A DNA stretch of 64,000 bases from Larus michahellis (Eukaryota > Chordata > Aves > Charadriiformes > Laridae): the NCBI RefSeq assembly GCF_964199755.1, contig NC_133930.1:62835962-62899961 (forward strand). The letters are read 5' to 3'. The position numbers and the translations under genes were made by a program. Below are positions 38,233 through 49,944 of this stretch, piece by piece; position 1 is the stretch's first letter, and every line of letters begins with the position of its first letter. A model generated the notes under the pieces. That model saw only the letters and a list, made by a program, of their open reading frames with translations. It was not told the DNA's origin and did no database searches.

Positions 38233-41200
38233 TATAAGTATCAAGAGATCAAGTTTCGCTGAAAGCATGTGTTCCTTCAAAATCGGAGAATTCACACATT
38301 TGAGTCTCAAAAATAGGCAACTCACCATGTACAGATACAGTCTTTAACTCCAGTTTTGTTACATTTTTAATTGAAAGCCACTCTTATAAGTCGACTTGTC
38401 GCTGAGTCTAGGCTTGTAGAGTCTGCATTACCTCACCAAACTGTCAGAGCAGCCTGGCTAGCACTAACAGAGGAAACACGCACCAAACAGGCACAATACT
38501 GGACATCTACTCTCACTCCAAAAAATCTGATTGGCAGGTCAAATGAAACAGAGGGGGGAAGTTCAGAATGCCGGTGACCTTGTTTTTCCAAGCCTGAATA
38601 TAAATAAAAACTACTCCATGTAACTCAGTCCTCTTGTCTACTAGTAAGTTTGAGCAATTATTCAAAGTTGCAGTTTGATTGTGTGAAATTTAGAGCTATT
38701 ATACTCACTTTTTTTTTTAAAATACATAATTTTAAGATATATAGAAAATCGCTCAGTCAGAATTCCTGTATGGGAGGTTCTTGTACAGCAGCTTACAAGA
38801 CCAAGACTGGTGAAGCAGGTCATACATAATATGTTTCATAGCAAAATTTCTTCCTGGTATTTCTAATGCTTACAAAAGCTGTCACAAGATATAGCACCTC
38901 ATTCATATGATGGTTCTGTGGAACAGCACACAGATTATATGTTTATTCCAGTAGATGCATCCCTTCACGGAGACCAACATTAGCAGCTATATAAATTTGT
39001 CAGATAACAGGTGGTATCCCAGGAAAAATTCTATAATTTTACTTCTGAAGTGTAACATGATGTATACTGCCCTGAATCTATCAATCAGAGAAATATAAAT
39101 TTTGCAAACACACATCTAGAAAACATGTACAAATTCTCATAACAATGGATGAAAAGTACTTTTCTTTAAAAAAACCCACAACAAATACAGGAGTGACAGG
39201 AAATCTAAAAATCCTCTAGCTACCATAAAATGCTGTTAGTTACAGTAAGACAGTGAACCAACAATATCATTAGAGCGCAAGCAAAAAAAAAAAAAAAATC
39301 AGTTGGCATTTAGTACAAATATCAAGCTTAGAAGAAGTGAAGCAAAAGAGAAGAAAAATCCAATAAAGTAGAAAATTAAGCAGAAAAGAGATTTCCATAG
39401 AATGATACTTTCATGATACGTCAATGGCTGGAAAAGTGTTATCAGCAAAAAAACCCAGCATAGCTCTGGGTATGTTATGCATCAGCCTGCATGGCCAAAC
39501 AGCAAATAAATTACAGCAGGAAAATACTCCTGTACCATTGACACGTAGTAATTCTTTGCTCTTCCTTACATTTCCAATTTCACTTAAAATATTCTTCTTC
39601 TGTATCAGAATTTGTATCAGAGTATGATATTCCTTGCTGGAATTGTCTGTGTGAGAAACAAGAAGGGTTCTTCTTATCTTCAGGGATAAGAGGAACAAAA
39701 TGAGTATGAAATGAAGTGGTATTAAAGAAAGATTTTGGAAGTGACATTTTTCTCTAATATATTTCTGGTCACGTGCTGTAGTGCAAAATTCAAAGGGACA
39801 TACAATTCAAAGGTACAGTTTTTAAAGTGGGGCACAACAATTAGGCCTGACAGCTTATTGTCATTAAAGGATCCCCAAAACCTTTTCAAGAGATCTCAGA
39901 ATTAAAAATCATACTAACCAGTCTCCAATTTGGAATGCTTGTCAAAAGCAGATACTCTTTACAATTTTGAATAAACCTACACAAATTCTTCACTTCTTTT
40001 CTTGAAGCATTATTGCTATGTGTAGCTCAACTGTTTATTTTGTTTGAAAGGCACCATATGCAAGAATGGACTAAATAATTCATAACTATGGACCTCATTC
40101 CCTCACGTGTAGCACAAAAAAGACTTCTGGAATCATATTCTACTCTGTTAAGATTGCCTTGGCTAATCTGGTAGCATAAAGAAACCTTAAATTTCCCCTG
40201 GCCAGATACTTCCAGTGCTATGACACCTTTCTTAACACTCCAGTATGCGGCCATGGGAAAAGATTATTTATGTACTTCAGCCACTGGCAGCTGGAGCAGT
40301 CCATTGGGACTGTGACCCCAAAGCCTCATTAACAAATGAGGGCTAGATGGTAAACCCTGCTGACTCACATTTGTCCAAGCAAAAAAGCTTATGATCAACT
40401 CTGTTATCACTATTATTATTATCTGCCCTCAGTAGAAAGGCTGTAACACATCAGAGATCCTGATCATCATCATCATACAGTTTGTGCATGACTAATGTTT
40501 TATGTAATATTTAGTATATGAGTATGCAGTCAACATTGGACAAGATGATGTCTGCTCTCTGAGTGATGCTGAGACATCAGCAATGTTGAAGACAATGTTC
40601 TTCAGCGGCTGCAGTGTCAGCACATAATGACAGAGGGCAATGTATGTAAGTCTTAAGGGACTCACAGCCTGGGACATATTTAGGGAATTAGTAGTTGGGA
40701 AGTGCTTTTATACTACTTTGCAGAGATCATTCTGACAAGGGGTAAGTTTTAGGTCACTTCAGCATGTGCAAATCAGAGTCCCTTTGAGAAGAAACATGTG
40801 AATAAGAAGCCCTCTTCCCTTTCTCCTGCCCTACAGATGTGAATGCTCTCTGAAACACCACTGAGGGTTACTGCAGCTGATGCCAAGTATACTCAGAGGC
40901 TTCATCCGCACCAGTAAACGAAATGTGCGAGGAAAGCGTTCCTGAATATTGAGGCCAACTGGCACAAAATGACCACAGCTATTCTAGTCAAGTCACTAGG
41001 TGGGTCTCCAAAAGGAGCTGCAAGCAAACTACCTGTCAGAGGGGAGAAGGCCCCCATAAATTCTGACTCCCAAATCATGCCCAAGGATAATTTTGGTCAA
41101 TGTTAGGCACAGAGCAAAAATATGCCAGGGAATATACTAGGATAGGTATATCCAGAGCATTTAGGAGCTTCAGGATTTAATAGCTGTGAAAGTAACCTTC

Positions 41201-41904
41201 CTGGCTTATCACAAGTGACTTCACCCACAGATCTGGATTGCACTGCTATTACTGTAAGTCAGGAATAGAAGACTGAGTGCACAGTTTTTATAGCATTTTC
41301 TGTTTCTGGAGGATGATCAGTGCTACACAAATTTTGGAGATTTTATTAGTAGGCATTCCAATCTTAAAAGTACTCTGGAAAGCATTGCATGATTTATGCA
41401 ATCTTAATCAGATATTTATGCCTGAATTCATAGCTACCACCTAGGAGCTTGAGAAGAAAATTTAAACATTTAATACACAGATGGAATGCGGGGCATTTAT
41501 CATACTAAAATAAGAGGTGGATTCTAAGCTAAATTTCATCTAAGGGAAATTTCATCTTCCCTTTTCTCAATAAAAGTGCAGGTGATTTTATGTGAAAATT
41601 TAAAGAATGTCTACTAATTAAATGAAAAGAAGCAACTTAGTAAGTGAACAGCTGGACTTTGATAGTCACCTACGTTGGTGACTATTTTACAGTTTCATGA
41701 TCTTATTGCCCATTAAATCTATACATACTATCAATTTGTTAATTTACAGTTAGAAAAAACACAAGTCTGATTATTTTTAATCCATTTCACTGGATAATAA
41801 TTTTTAATTGCAGCTATCTATGAGTTTCTTCCAGAGACAGAATAAGAAAGATAAAACAAAACCCAAATGAATATACCACAAACCTTTGCAGATCTTCTGG
41901 ATAA
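38233..41904. other. AT-rich non-coding DNA
   Basis: No supported gene or recognisable repeat. A 17-base A-run lies at about 39,282-39,298. The short frames here overlap in opposite strands without splice sites. Confidence 0.5.
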
Positions 41905-42144
41905 ATGTTACAGACTTTCACAACAGAGAAAGAACTTTTCAGCTTGCTCACTGGTGGGACTGAACACCCGTTATCTTTGGAAGACAATTTGTGCCAACCA
42001 AGCGATGAGATTCAAGTTGAAAGCAAAAAAGGATTTATTCCTGGATTTGACAATAGCTATATCTCTAGGCTATCAAGCAAATTCAGATTTAGGGAAGGAT
42101 ATGACTCTGTAGCTTATACCAAAGTTATACCAGATTCTCTGTAG
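41905..42144 (+). CDS. Open frame of 79 codons, unrecognised
   Basis: An ATG at 41,905 opens a frame to a TAG at 42,142-42,144 that reads MLQTFTTEKELFSLLTGGTE, then LSLEDNLCQPSDEIQVESKK and closes YDSVAYTKVIPDSL. The residue mix looks like a real C-terminal exon. Possible acceptors are AACTTTTCAG inside the frame (about 41,941) or CAAACCTTTGCAG at 41,891, but the latter feeds other frames. A second + frame (41,867-42,112) overlaps it fully and is also open, which weakens the case. AATAAA occurs about 260 bases after the stop. No family recognised. Confidence 0.22.
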   Translation: MLQTFTTEKELFSLLTGGTEHPLSLEDNLCQPSDEIQVESKKGFIPGFDNSYISRLSSKFRFREGYDSVAYTKVIPDSL

Positions 42145-42439
42145 TGCCATCCTGTGACAGCTGGCCATATGCAGATTTGAAACCGGACTATTAAATATTC
42201 ATATGGTATTTGAAGATGAATGTGAGAAACATTTTTAGGTACTGCTATTGTTTTAAAAAGAGTATGAAGAAACCAGAAAAGACATATCTATCCCTGCTTA
42301 TATTTAAAGTTACAAAATTATTTCTGTACTTCATGAAAAACAGGATTGCAGGGAAGAGAAGAACTTAGTGAAATTTTGTTCTATTGCTTATAAAGACCTA
42401 TCTTAAAATAAATTCATTAAAGTTGCCACATCAAGTACT

Positions 42440-43376
42440 CTAGGACAAGGAATAAGTACTGGGGCCGGTACTGTTTAGTATCTTCATCAATGACATAGGC
42501 AGTGGGATCGAGTGCATCCTCAGCAAGTTTGCAGATGACACCAAGCTGAGATGACACCAAGCAGTTGACAACCCTGAGGGATGGGGTGCCATCCAGAGGG
42601 ACCTGGACAAGCTTGAAAAGTAGGCCCATGTGAACCTCATGAGGTTCAAGAAGGCCAAGTATAAGGTCCTGCATGTGGGTCAGGGTAACCCCCAGTATCA
42701 ATACAGGCTGGGGGATGAAGGGATTGAGAGCAGCCCTGTGGAGAAAGACTTGGAGGTATTAGTGGGTGAAAAGCTGGACATGAGCCAACAATGTATGCTC
42801 GCAGCCCAGAAAGTCAACCATATCCTGGGCTGCATCAAAAGAAGTGTGGCCAACAGGTCAAGGCAGGTGATTCTGTCTCTCTAGTCTACTCTGGTGAGAC
42901 CCACCTGGAGTACTGCGTCCAGCTCTGGAGTCCTCAGTACAAGAAAGACCCGTTGGAGCGAGTCCAGAAGAGGGCCACAAAAATGATCAGAGTTGGGGTT
43001 GTTCAGACTGGAGAAAAAAAGGCTCTGAGGACACTTTATTGTGGCCTTTCATTACTTAAAATGGGCTTCAAAGAAAAATCGGGACAGACTTTTTATTAGG
43101 GCCTGTAGTGATAGGATAAGGGGTAATGCGATTAAACTGAAAGAGTGTAGATCCAGACTAGATATAAGGAAGAAATTTTTTATGAGGGTGGTGAAACATC
43201 GAACTGGTTGCCCAGAGAGGTGATAGATGCCCCATCCCTGGAAACATTCAAGGTCAAGTTGGATGGGGCTCTGAGAAACATGATCTAGTTGAATATGTCC
43301 CTGCTCGTTGCAGGGGGGCTGGATTAGATGATCTTTAAGGGTCTCTTCCAACCCAATCCATTCTATGATTCTATGA
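42440..43376 (+). mobile_element. CR1 LINE with RT FADD motif, decayed
   Basis: A + strand CR1 that starts within the reverse transcriptase and runs to an intact 3' terminus (TTCTATGATTCTATGA at 43,361-43,376). The RT catalytic motif FADD is encoded at 42,528-42,539 within [10 protein letters not shown]. The ORF2 C-terminal blocks follow: NRSRQV near 42,850, a HLEYCVQLWSPQYKKD equivalent near 42,902 and RIRGNAIKL near 43,100. A 16-base tandem duplication (ATGACACCAAGCTGAG) at about 42,535-42,566 and several frameshifts and stops break the frame, so the copy is inactive. It is 5'-truncated. Confidence 0.95.
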
Positions 43377-43637
43377 AATATGAAATTCATGATTCTGAGA
43401 ACTGCTACTAACATGCAAACACACTGTGAGGTCTGTACAACAAAGGCAGGGATAGAATTCAACTCCTGTGACCAACATTCATTTGTCTTAACCTTTAAAT
43501 TTTTGAACTACTTTTTTCCTTTGTGGTTTGCAGCTTCATTCACTGACTATATTCCAAGTCTGCCAAGGCTTTGAAAGCCCTCTCCTGCAATATTCTTGTA
43601 TCCAGGTTAGGTTGTTAACAGATGCAACAACTAACAA
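43377..43637. other. Spacer between two CR1 fragments
   Basis: AT-rich sequence between the 3' end of one + strand CR1 and the start of an older one. No feature is recognised in it. Confidence 0.4.
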
Positions 43638-43918
43638 ACTGGGGAGCAGCTCTGCTGGAAAAGAGCTGAAGGTCCTGGTATACAGCAAGCTGAGCATGAG
43701 TCTGCTGTGTGCCCTGGCAGCAAAGGCGGCCAACAGCATCCTGGTCTATACTAACACAAGCACGGATTAAGGGAAGTGATTACCCTGCCTTACGCAGCAT
43801 GTTAGAACACATCTAGAGTACTACTGCATCCAGTTTTGGACACCCAGTACAAGAAATGTTGACAAACTGGAGCAAGTGAAGCAGAAAACCATGAAGAAGG
43901 TCTCCATCTCCCTAAAAT
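43638..43918 (+). mobile_element. Older CR1 LINE fragment
   Basis: A diverged + strand CR1 piece from the ORF2 C-terminal third. GGAGCAGCTCTGCTGGAAA matches the CR1 ERSSA(E)KDLG region, GTGTGCCCTGGCAGCAAAG the ALAAKKA region, and CATCTAGAGTACTACTGCAT the LEYCVQFW region. The last of these appears here as a stop-containing version. It is more diverged than the neighbouring CR1 and lacks the 3' tail. The LTR inserted at 43,950 lies just beyond it. Confidence 0.85.
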
Positions 43919-43944
43919 ACCCTTTTTTGGTAATCTCCTGTTAG

Positions 43945-43949
43945 GGCAC
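43945..43949. repeat. Target-site duplication, left (GGCAC)
   Basis: Pentamer GGCAC directly before the left LTR terminus TGTTG. It matches the pentamer at 45,057-45,061 exactly. Confidence 0.65.
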
Positions 43950-44233
43950 TGTTGTGTGAAAGGTGGTTTTGGCAGAAGATAAACCCCCTTGCATTCTAAC
44001 GCTCCTCACCGAGCTGGGAGGCTAGGTGCGGCTAGGTTTAAGTTCTGAGTGATGCCCAATTCAGCACTATCAGTCCAATCGCGTTTAATATGTATTAAAC
44101 TATTACAATTTGGATACACTAATAGTGGACTGCACCTTCAGTCTAGTCGTGCTCCTGAACTAGCATGGCCACTCTTGAGTCTTTGGTCACGTTCAGTGAG
44201 AAACCAAAACGACCAGCTACTTAAACAGTGCAG

Positions 44234-44239
44234 TTTATT
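44234..44239 (-). terminator. LTR poly(A) signal AATAAA
   Basis: AATAAA on the - strand about 335 bases downstream of the TATA box. This is the polyadenylation signal expected at the R/U5 side of an LTR. Confidence 0.55.
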
Positions 44240-44569
44240 TAAACAACACATATATAGGTTCTTAGGATTGCCGGTGATAAATACACTGTCTGCAAAGCAC
44301 GTGCAAATAAAGATATTGTTAAGTACACAAAACGCGTGACAAAGTTATAAACAATACAGCCTGGCTATAAATGTAGGATAGGGATTCCCTAGAGAAATTT
44401 CTAAGTTCCCCGAGGAAACACTCGGTATGACCTAAGTCTTACCCAAAGGTGTCCCCATGCGGGGGAAGAAAGGCTCAGCCCGTCGACTGCTCCCGGAAGT
44501 CAGTGATGGAGTTCTCCTCGACTTGTTCACGATGGTGTCCTCCCCGATATCCCCCCTCTCTGGGGCTAT

Positions 44570-44576
44570 TTTTATA
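44570..44576 (-). promoter_or_regulatory. LTR TATA box
   Basis: TATAAAA on the - strand within GTATAAAAATAGCCCC, followed by a GC-richer leader. It is the expected core promoter of the LTR. Confidence 0.6.
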
Positions 44577-45056
44577 CTATTTTTTTATCTTCAAAGTGGA
44601 GTTTGAGTGACTTTAGTCATTAATACTTTTACTATGATTGGTGTACTCAAGGAGCAGTGGTCGTACCTTGGAGGCAGGTAGCCTCCGGGATGGAGGTGTG
44701 TTTTGGTACATTGTAATGAGCAAAGTTCGCACAAAGGACAGCATTTCATCAACATTTGATGAAAAGTTGGCTCGGGTAGCAAGTAGGGCCGCTTATCCAT
44801 TTTGTAGTAAGCAAGTAGGCAGCTTATCTGTTCCGTAGTACCATCTCGTTCCCATATCTGCTGTTCGTCACAAGGGAAGGCCATGGAACAATCGCATTCC
44901 GTTCCATCCCTCCTGTAGTTTCGCAAACAGCCTTGTACAGAGAATCACAAACGTTGCATTCTTCTACCTCAGAAGCCCCTTGGTTTTATGACTTTCCTTA
45001 ATGTGTGAACAATGCTGCACTTTTGTATTCTTGGCCAATTTAGTAATTATTCCACA

Positions 45057-45061
45057 GGCAC
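45057..45061. repeat. Target-site duplication, right (GGCAC)
   Basis: Pentamer GGCAC directly after the right LTR terminus CCACA. It pairs with 43,945-43,949. Confidence 0.65.
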
Positions 45062-45074
45062 TAACTGACTTTAG

Positions 45075-45535
45075 TGGCTCTGATCAGCCCTATTGGGACC
45101 CCCACCCATGCAATGGACTGCCATCCTCCCTCATGGGCACAGGGGTTCCATTTAAGCTCAGCCCTGGGTCTTTGGCCCCTATCTAGGAGCACTGGTCTCC
45201 AGCCACATCTCCCCATAGATCCTACCAATGATGACCTGTGGGGGCTGATTTCCTTGGGTGGCTCTATCTTGGACCTGCCCCGTCCTCATAGATTTGTGAG
45301 ATGCCCTGGACTCAGGGCTGCCTTTCCTTCACTACCAGTCCCCTCCCTCCTCCCCTCCCCCCCAGCACCTGCCCTCCTTCCTTCCTAGGGTGGTGATGTG
45401 GCTGGTGAAGTCCCTGCACTGCCATCTCTGGGCTTCCCCTTGACTCCCTAGGCCCGGGAGATACTGACCCTTAGGAAGCAGCTGGTCCTTACTGTGCTCT
45501 GGCACCTGGCTAGTCTTGATTACATTTTGAGGTGG
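45075..45535. repeat. GC- and C-rich block of unknown origin
   Basis: About 460 bases that are clearly GC-richer than the surroundings, including the C-rich run TCCCCTCCCCCCCAGCACC near 45,350. A stretch ATTTAAGCTCAGCCCTGGG near 45,150 resembles the start region of an old LTR, but termini and duplications cannot be defined. No reading frame is convincing. It is probably an older mobile-element remnant adjoining the solo LTR. Confidence 0.35.
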
Positions 45536-46502
45536 CTAGCTCTCTGCACTTGTGTACAACTCAAATACTTAAATATAGGTGCCTGGGAACAAGCCATCTA
45601 ACCTTGTCACATGGTGACAAATACTTGTGGGGTTCACAGTTCTCATAACTATTATAGAGGGAGTTCCAGATAATAATGATGCCATGTCTTGCTTGAACTG
45701 AGACAGAATAATAATGTGAGACATCCATACTTAGATATGTTTATTTGGGTCATCTACAGAGAAGCTGCCAATGGAAATCTTGCATTATATACTTTATTTG
45801 AAGATCCATTTAGTCTTCCTCAATAAGTAAACTCACCATAATGCAGCGAGATGAGTCTTGCTATATTTCACTCTTTTCAAGGTTAGGCGTGTTGTTGCAT
45901 TTATAAAATATATAAAAAGAGACTCAGATGAAACAAACAGAATGTGTCTTTAAATGTGCTATCCCGATTACCTAAAAGGATCATAATAAATCAGATCAAA
46001 ACAATATTTCCTACAGCTGAAAAAGATTATTTTTTAGCTAAGCACAAACACTATTCCAGATATTTAATATGAACTAGCCAAGCAATTTCTGTAATTTGAT
46101 ATTTAACAGTAAGTGAGGAATGCTGATAAGCTATAGACATTTTATTCTTGGCATTTACATCAAAAATTTTAGTGCAGTTTCTGCTGAAACGGTATCAACA
46201 TAATCCTAGAATATATATTAGAGCAGGAAAAAATCTTGTGTTTTACAAGAAACACTATTTATGATTACATACAATATGAATAAAATAGAGATGAGGGAAA
46301 CATTAATGAAACAAAGCAAACTATTTTGATAAACTTTTCCTTTCAAATATCCTTTGCTGACTTCTGTATTTAAATAATGAAATTGAATCAAGTCAGAAGC
46401 CTGTCTTATCCTGCTTTGGATTCTAGAGGGCACAATTGATTTACTGTAGCTGATTAGACAAGGGCAAAAAAGTAAAAACCACTAATCAATTTGTTACGGC
46501 TT

Positions 46503-46514
46503 CACCTGCAGGTG
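46503..46514. promoter_or_regulatory. Palindromic double E-box CACCTGCAGGTG
   Basis: A perfect 12-base palindrome made of CACCTG and CAGGTG, the core bound by ZEB/Snail and E-protein bHLH factors. Binding is inferred from the motif only. Confidence 0.35.
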
Positions 46515-46528
46515 TTCAAAGCTGGAAG

Positions 46529-46756
46529 ATGGATATCTGCCTGTTTTTCATTTGGTGTATATTGCTGCAAGCTGTGGAATTCATAGTGTCGGCTGTTGGA
46601 TGTGCTCCCACTCCATCGATGTCAATATACATTGGCTTCAATATGCAGGATATCAGTACCCTACAGGAAAAGGTTCTCGCTATGTGGAATAATGATCGCT
46701 GTTGCATAAAACTCCTGTTTCCAAATCCTACTGCTGGTTTCAGTGTGATTCACTGA
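46529..46756 (+). CDS. ATG-started 75-codon frame with hydrophobic N-terminus (weak)
   Basis: From a real ATG the frame reads MDICLFFIWCILLQAVEFIV, a hydrophobic leader like a signal peptide, then NMQDISTLQEKVLAMW and ends at a TGA at 46,754-46,756. The - strand is open too, no donor is present, and no family is recognised. The stretch keeps several CpG sites in CpG-poor surroundings, so a conserved non-coding element is an alternative. Low support as a gene. Confidence 0.15.
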   Translation: MDICLFFIWCILLQAVEFIVSAVGCAPTPSMSIYIGFNMQDISTLQEKVLAMWNNDRCCIKLLFPNPTAGFSVIH

Positions 46757-47253
46757 CCACAGGTCTCACGTAACAGTGTGCGTGTATGCACTCACCCTTA
46801 AAAGATTGTGTAGGCCTGCCAGGGGCTATCTAAACTACATAAAAGGGGTACAATCTGCTAAATACTCATTGAATGTCCAGTGGCACAACATGTTAGATAT
46901 GCTAGGAAGCACCAGCTTGATTTCCAGGGCTATGAGCTAATCAACTTGCTATAACTTTACTAGTAGCATGTAGTAGTAGAAGAGTTTGTATAAAAATGTG
47001 AGAAAGATATTGATCCCTTCTCTCTCATTTTTTTTTTCCCCAATTCACTTTCTGAGAGAATCTACTTGTTAATGTATGTATGTTTATTCACAGACTTGAC
47101 TAGCTGGTCTTTCCAGGCAAGGATGTGTGAGCTCTTATATACTTGGAAGAGGTTTGGGATGGACTCTGAGAGACAGAAACTGTGTGGCAGGTATCTCTTT
47201 GTACCCAGTTGTTATTATTGCTGGGCTGTATAAAACTTGAAAGACAATTTTAG

Positions 47254-47407
47254 TTGTGAAATATGCTCTGTTTCAAGAAGAGTAATGACATGTAAAGTTT
47301 CCCAGGGGACTGACCTCCAGAAATCTAAAGCAGTTTCTGATAAGAAGAAATTCCATTTTAGAGACCTTCTAAACAAAGTTCTTATGTCTCTCCATAAAAA
47401 CTTGAAA
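47254..47407 (+). CDS. Candidate internal exon, possibly of the 53-kb gene
   Basis: On the + strand ACAATTTTAG ends at 47,253 and CTTGAAA|GTAAAT gives a donor at 47,408. Between them one frame is open for 51 codons, starting CEICSVSRRVMTCKVSQGTD and ending LLNKVLMSLHKNLK at a codon boundary. The terminal exon at 53,004 also begins at a codon boundary, so the two could be joined in frame, giving a continuous lysine-rich helical stretch across the junction. The acceptor is weak (purine-rich upstream) and the donor moderate. A 5.6-kb intron is plausible. Unrecognised family. Confidence 0.25.
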
Positions 47408-49944
47408 GTAAATAATGACTAAATTGGCATTTTTTTGCCTTGGGAACTCCAGTATTGTCTCTTCCTAAATTCTCCTGCTCTGTAGTTTGCAATGCCATGG
47501 TGTTCCTCCAGGTACTCTTACTAAAAGGTACTGAAAAATACTGCCAGACAGGACAGTTCTGTTATGAAAGACAAGGGATTTTAGTAAGATGTTTCTGGCA
47601 CAGGGGCAACAATAATACTTTGGCTCTTTACTTGAGCTCTATCTAGGTAGCAAAACCAAAATTTTAAAATATGGGGAAATTTAAACCCCACTCAGGAAGA
47701 ACCGTCTGAAGTAGTCAGACTTCCCTTCTCTTCCTCTGAAGGGAAATGAGAAAGTGAGGAAAAGATTTATACAGGTTTTCATACTGAAATTACCCTTGGC
47801 ACCAGACAAAGGTTAAAATAAAAGTAGGGTAATTTAATTCCACAAACCTGGTGTGTGCATCTTGTTTGTTAGGTCTAGGGAGAGATTTAGAGAAAGAGTT
47901 ACACCTATTGGTACACTAACTCCAAGAAACACCTCTCATCATCATTCACCTATAAAGATGTCAAGTCACTAAACCAGCCATGGTGCTGTGGATACCAATT
48001 TATACAAAATTGCAAAAGCTTTTCCTTAAAGGAAGAACACCCAAGAAATGTGTAGTTTTATAAACTTTCCCTTCTGTTTCCTGTCTGCCTTCTTGGGGAT
48101 TTTCACGTTAATCAAGAGGTTGACCTTTATCTTCTGCTGCTGCTTACATTTTCGAAAGGCTACTGTCCTTCACCATAGTAGGTATAATCATAACCTGCTC
48201 AGATGGATTAAATCATCAACGTGTTCTGGAAAACATGCTGATGTCTCAAGGCAAAGGCTCAACTTCTAGATCATGGATTAACAAGTCTTTTCTTAAAGAT
48301 TTTTTTGTTTGGTTGCAGGATTTTATTTAGGCTTATCAGCTTTGTTCACAATGTAATCTGATCAACAGTTGTGTCAGCACAATCTAGAGTAGTAGCATAT
48401 TGCAGCACAGGAGAAGGAATGTGCATTATAGGAGAGAGGCAGGAATACTTTAAGCTGGAATTTGCCTCAAGGTATTTTGTGTTTGTTTTTTTTAAATATG
48501 CTGACAACTGTTTCATACAAATGTATGCATAGTGAAGGCCGTGATTTATTTCAGAATACAAAATAGCTTAGTATGTGCATTGCTCTACTGTCTCCTCCTC
48601 AAAGTAGATAAGGCAGTGAACAAATTCACTGAAAAAGAGGTGTATTTCCTGTCCCAGGCTTGGAGCCCAGTATGATGCCACCAAGAAAGTAATCTCAGCC
48701 TGCTCCTTCAGGAGTTGTACTCTTTAGTGGCAATAGTAGCCTGAGGTATTGCCACTTATCCCCTTTCCCAGACTGCTCTTACCTAGACTTCTGTGGCTGA
48801 GTTGTGCTAGTCCAACTAGTTGTCTGGCTGTGGTGTTAAGGAGATAGGGAACACATCTGGTTTCAAAAAGCGTAACAAGACTTTTATAAAGAAATTATGT
48901 ATAATTAAAAGTAATAGCAAGACTATTTTTTAAGCTGGGTCATCTCCCTTATCTACTTTGCAGAACAGTTGCATAAACACTTCTGGGGGCATTAGTGGGG
49001 AAACTGCATTCTGAAGATGAAGGAGGGGAACCCGTGGTAGTGGAAGGATGGCAGAGGGAGCAATACTGACTTAAGGTATTGTATCCAAAGATTTCACATC
49101 ATGAATCTACAATCCAAGAGAAAACATCAACAGAAAGCGCGGTGTGCTTTTACTTAGGTAGACCAACGTGTGGCTGTCACACATTCTTGCAGTTGGAAAA
49201 TTAATTTGCCTTAACACTGCTGAACTCTTTTAAGGTGGTTTCTGTATTATGTGAATTATAAACATTCACACCTTTCTCCAATGCAGGTAAGTAAGCAGCA
49301 AGATATAAATCCCATAACTTTCAAGGAGAAACATTTAGCTGAGACATTATTATTCCTCAAGCTGAAGAGTAGTAACTAGCTCTTCAGACAGCAACTGAAG
49401 GGGAATTTGAAACAAATTTTCACAGCAGAACACTTTTTTTTTATAAAAAGGAGCATAATATTATGTATGAGCAATGCTTGGTCCACAGAGCTAGCGGTAG
49501 GAAAATGAAAACAATGTGCCAGTCTGCAATGCTATCTGATGCACAGGATAAAACTGGCGTATTAGGAACGGGGCCCAGTGTTTGTAATGACTTTGCATAA
49601 ACTCTGTAATTATTTTTTAAATTGGACTAAGTGCTCAGGAACTTATCTATGGGACTTCTGCCCCCTTCCTTATCAGTAATTGATGCAGTGCATCATTTAG
49701 ATCCCACATTTAGATTATAGTGAGTCTGTTCCAGTACTCGAGCAGTGTGTCTGCTACCACCTGCTAGATTGCAGCCTATGACTCTAATTAATGATAACAG
49801 CAGCAAATTTATCAAGAATGTAAATAGTCTCAGAAAATCAGAGATTTGAATGCTTGTCCTCAGTTTTGGATTATGAGCGGCTGCTCCATTACATGCTTGT
49901 TTTTTGTATTCGGGCATTAGCAAGGATCACTAGCTCCTTTTAAG
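47408..49944. other. AT-rich non-coding DNA
   Basis: No repeat family or supported gene is recognised. It would be intron if the candidate exon at 47.3 kb belongs to the gene ending at 53.24 kb. Confidence 0.45.

Larger units (their letters stand above)
43950..45056 (-). mobile_element. Solo retroviral-type LTR, 1,107 bp
   Basis: A block with LTR anatomy on the - strand. It begins TGTGGAATAATTACTAAATT at 45,056 and ends CCTTTCACACAACA at 43,950, so it has TG...CA termini. It is flanked by the identical pentamer GGCAC at 43,945-43,949 and 45,057-45,061. A TATAAAA box lies at 44,576-44,570 and an AATAAA at 44,239-44,234, giving U3 of about 480 bp, R/initiation near 44.54 kb and U5 of about 285 bp. 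The block is much richer in CpG than its surroundings, implying a younger insertion that has lost little CpG. No internal gag/pol sequence is present, so this is a solo LTR left by recombination. A 5-bp duplication is typical of ERVL-type avian elements. Exact family not identified. Confidence 0.75.
45536..47253. other. AT-rich non-coding DNA with a candidate element at 46.5 kb
   Basis: No supported gene. The only notable part is the palindromic E-box and adjacent frame at 46.50-46.76 kb, listed separately. Confidence 0.45.

Noticed and set aside
43052-43462. 136-codon - strand frame
   Set aside because: Antisense of the + strand CR1 at 42.44-43.38 kb. CR1 antisense is naturally low in stops.
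44591-44926. 111-codon - strand frame within the LTR
   Set aside because: It lies in U3/leader sequence of a solo LTR. Non-coding by position and without similarity to a viral protein that I can recognise.
45074-45388. Pro/Leu-rich 104-codon + strand frame
   Set aside because: Follows from the C-rich block. No start context or splice sites.
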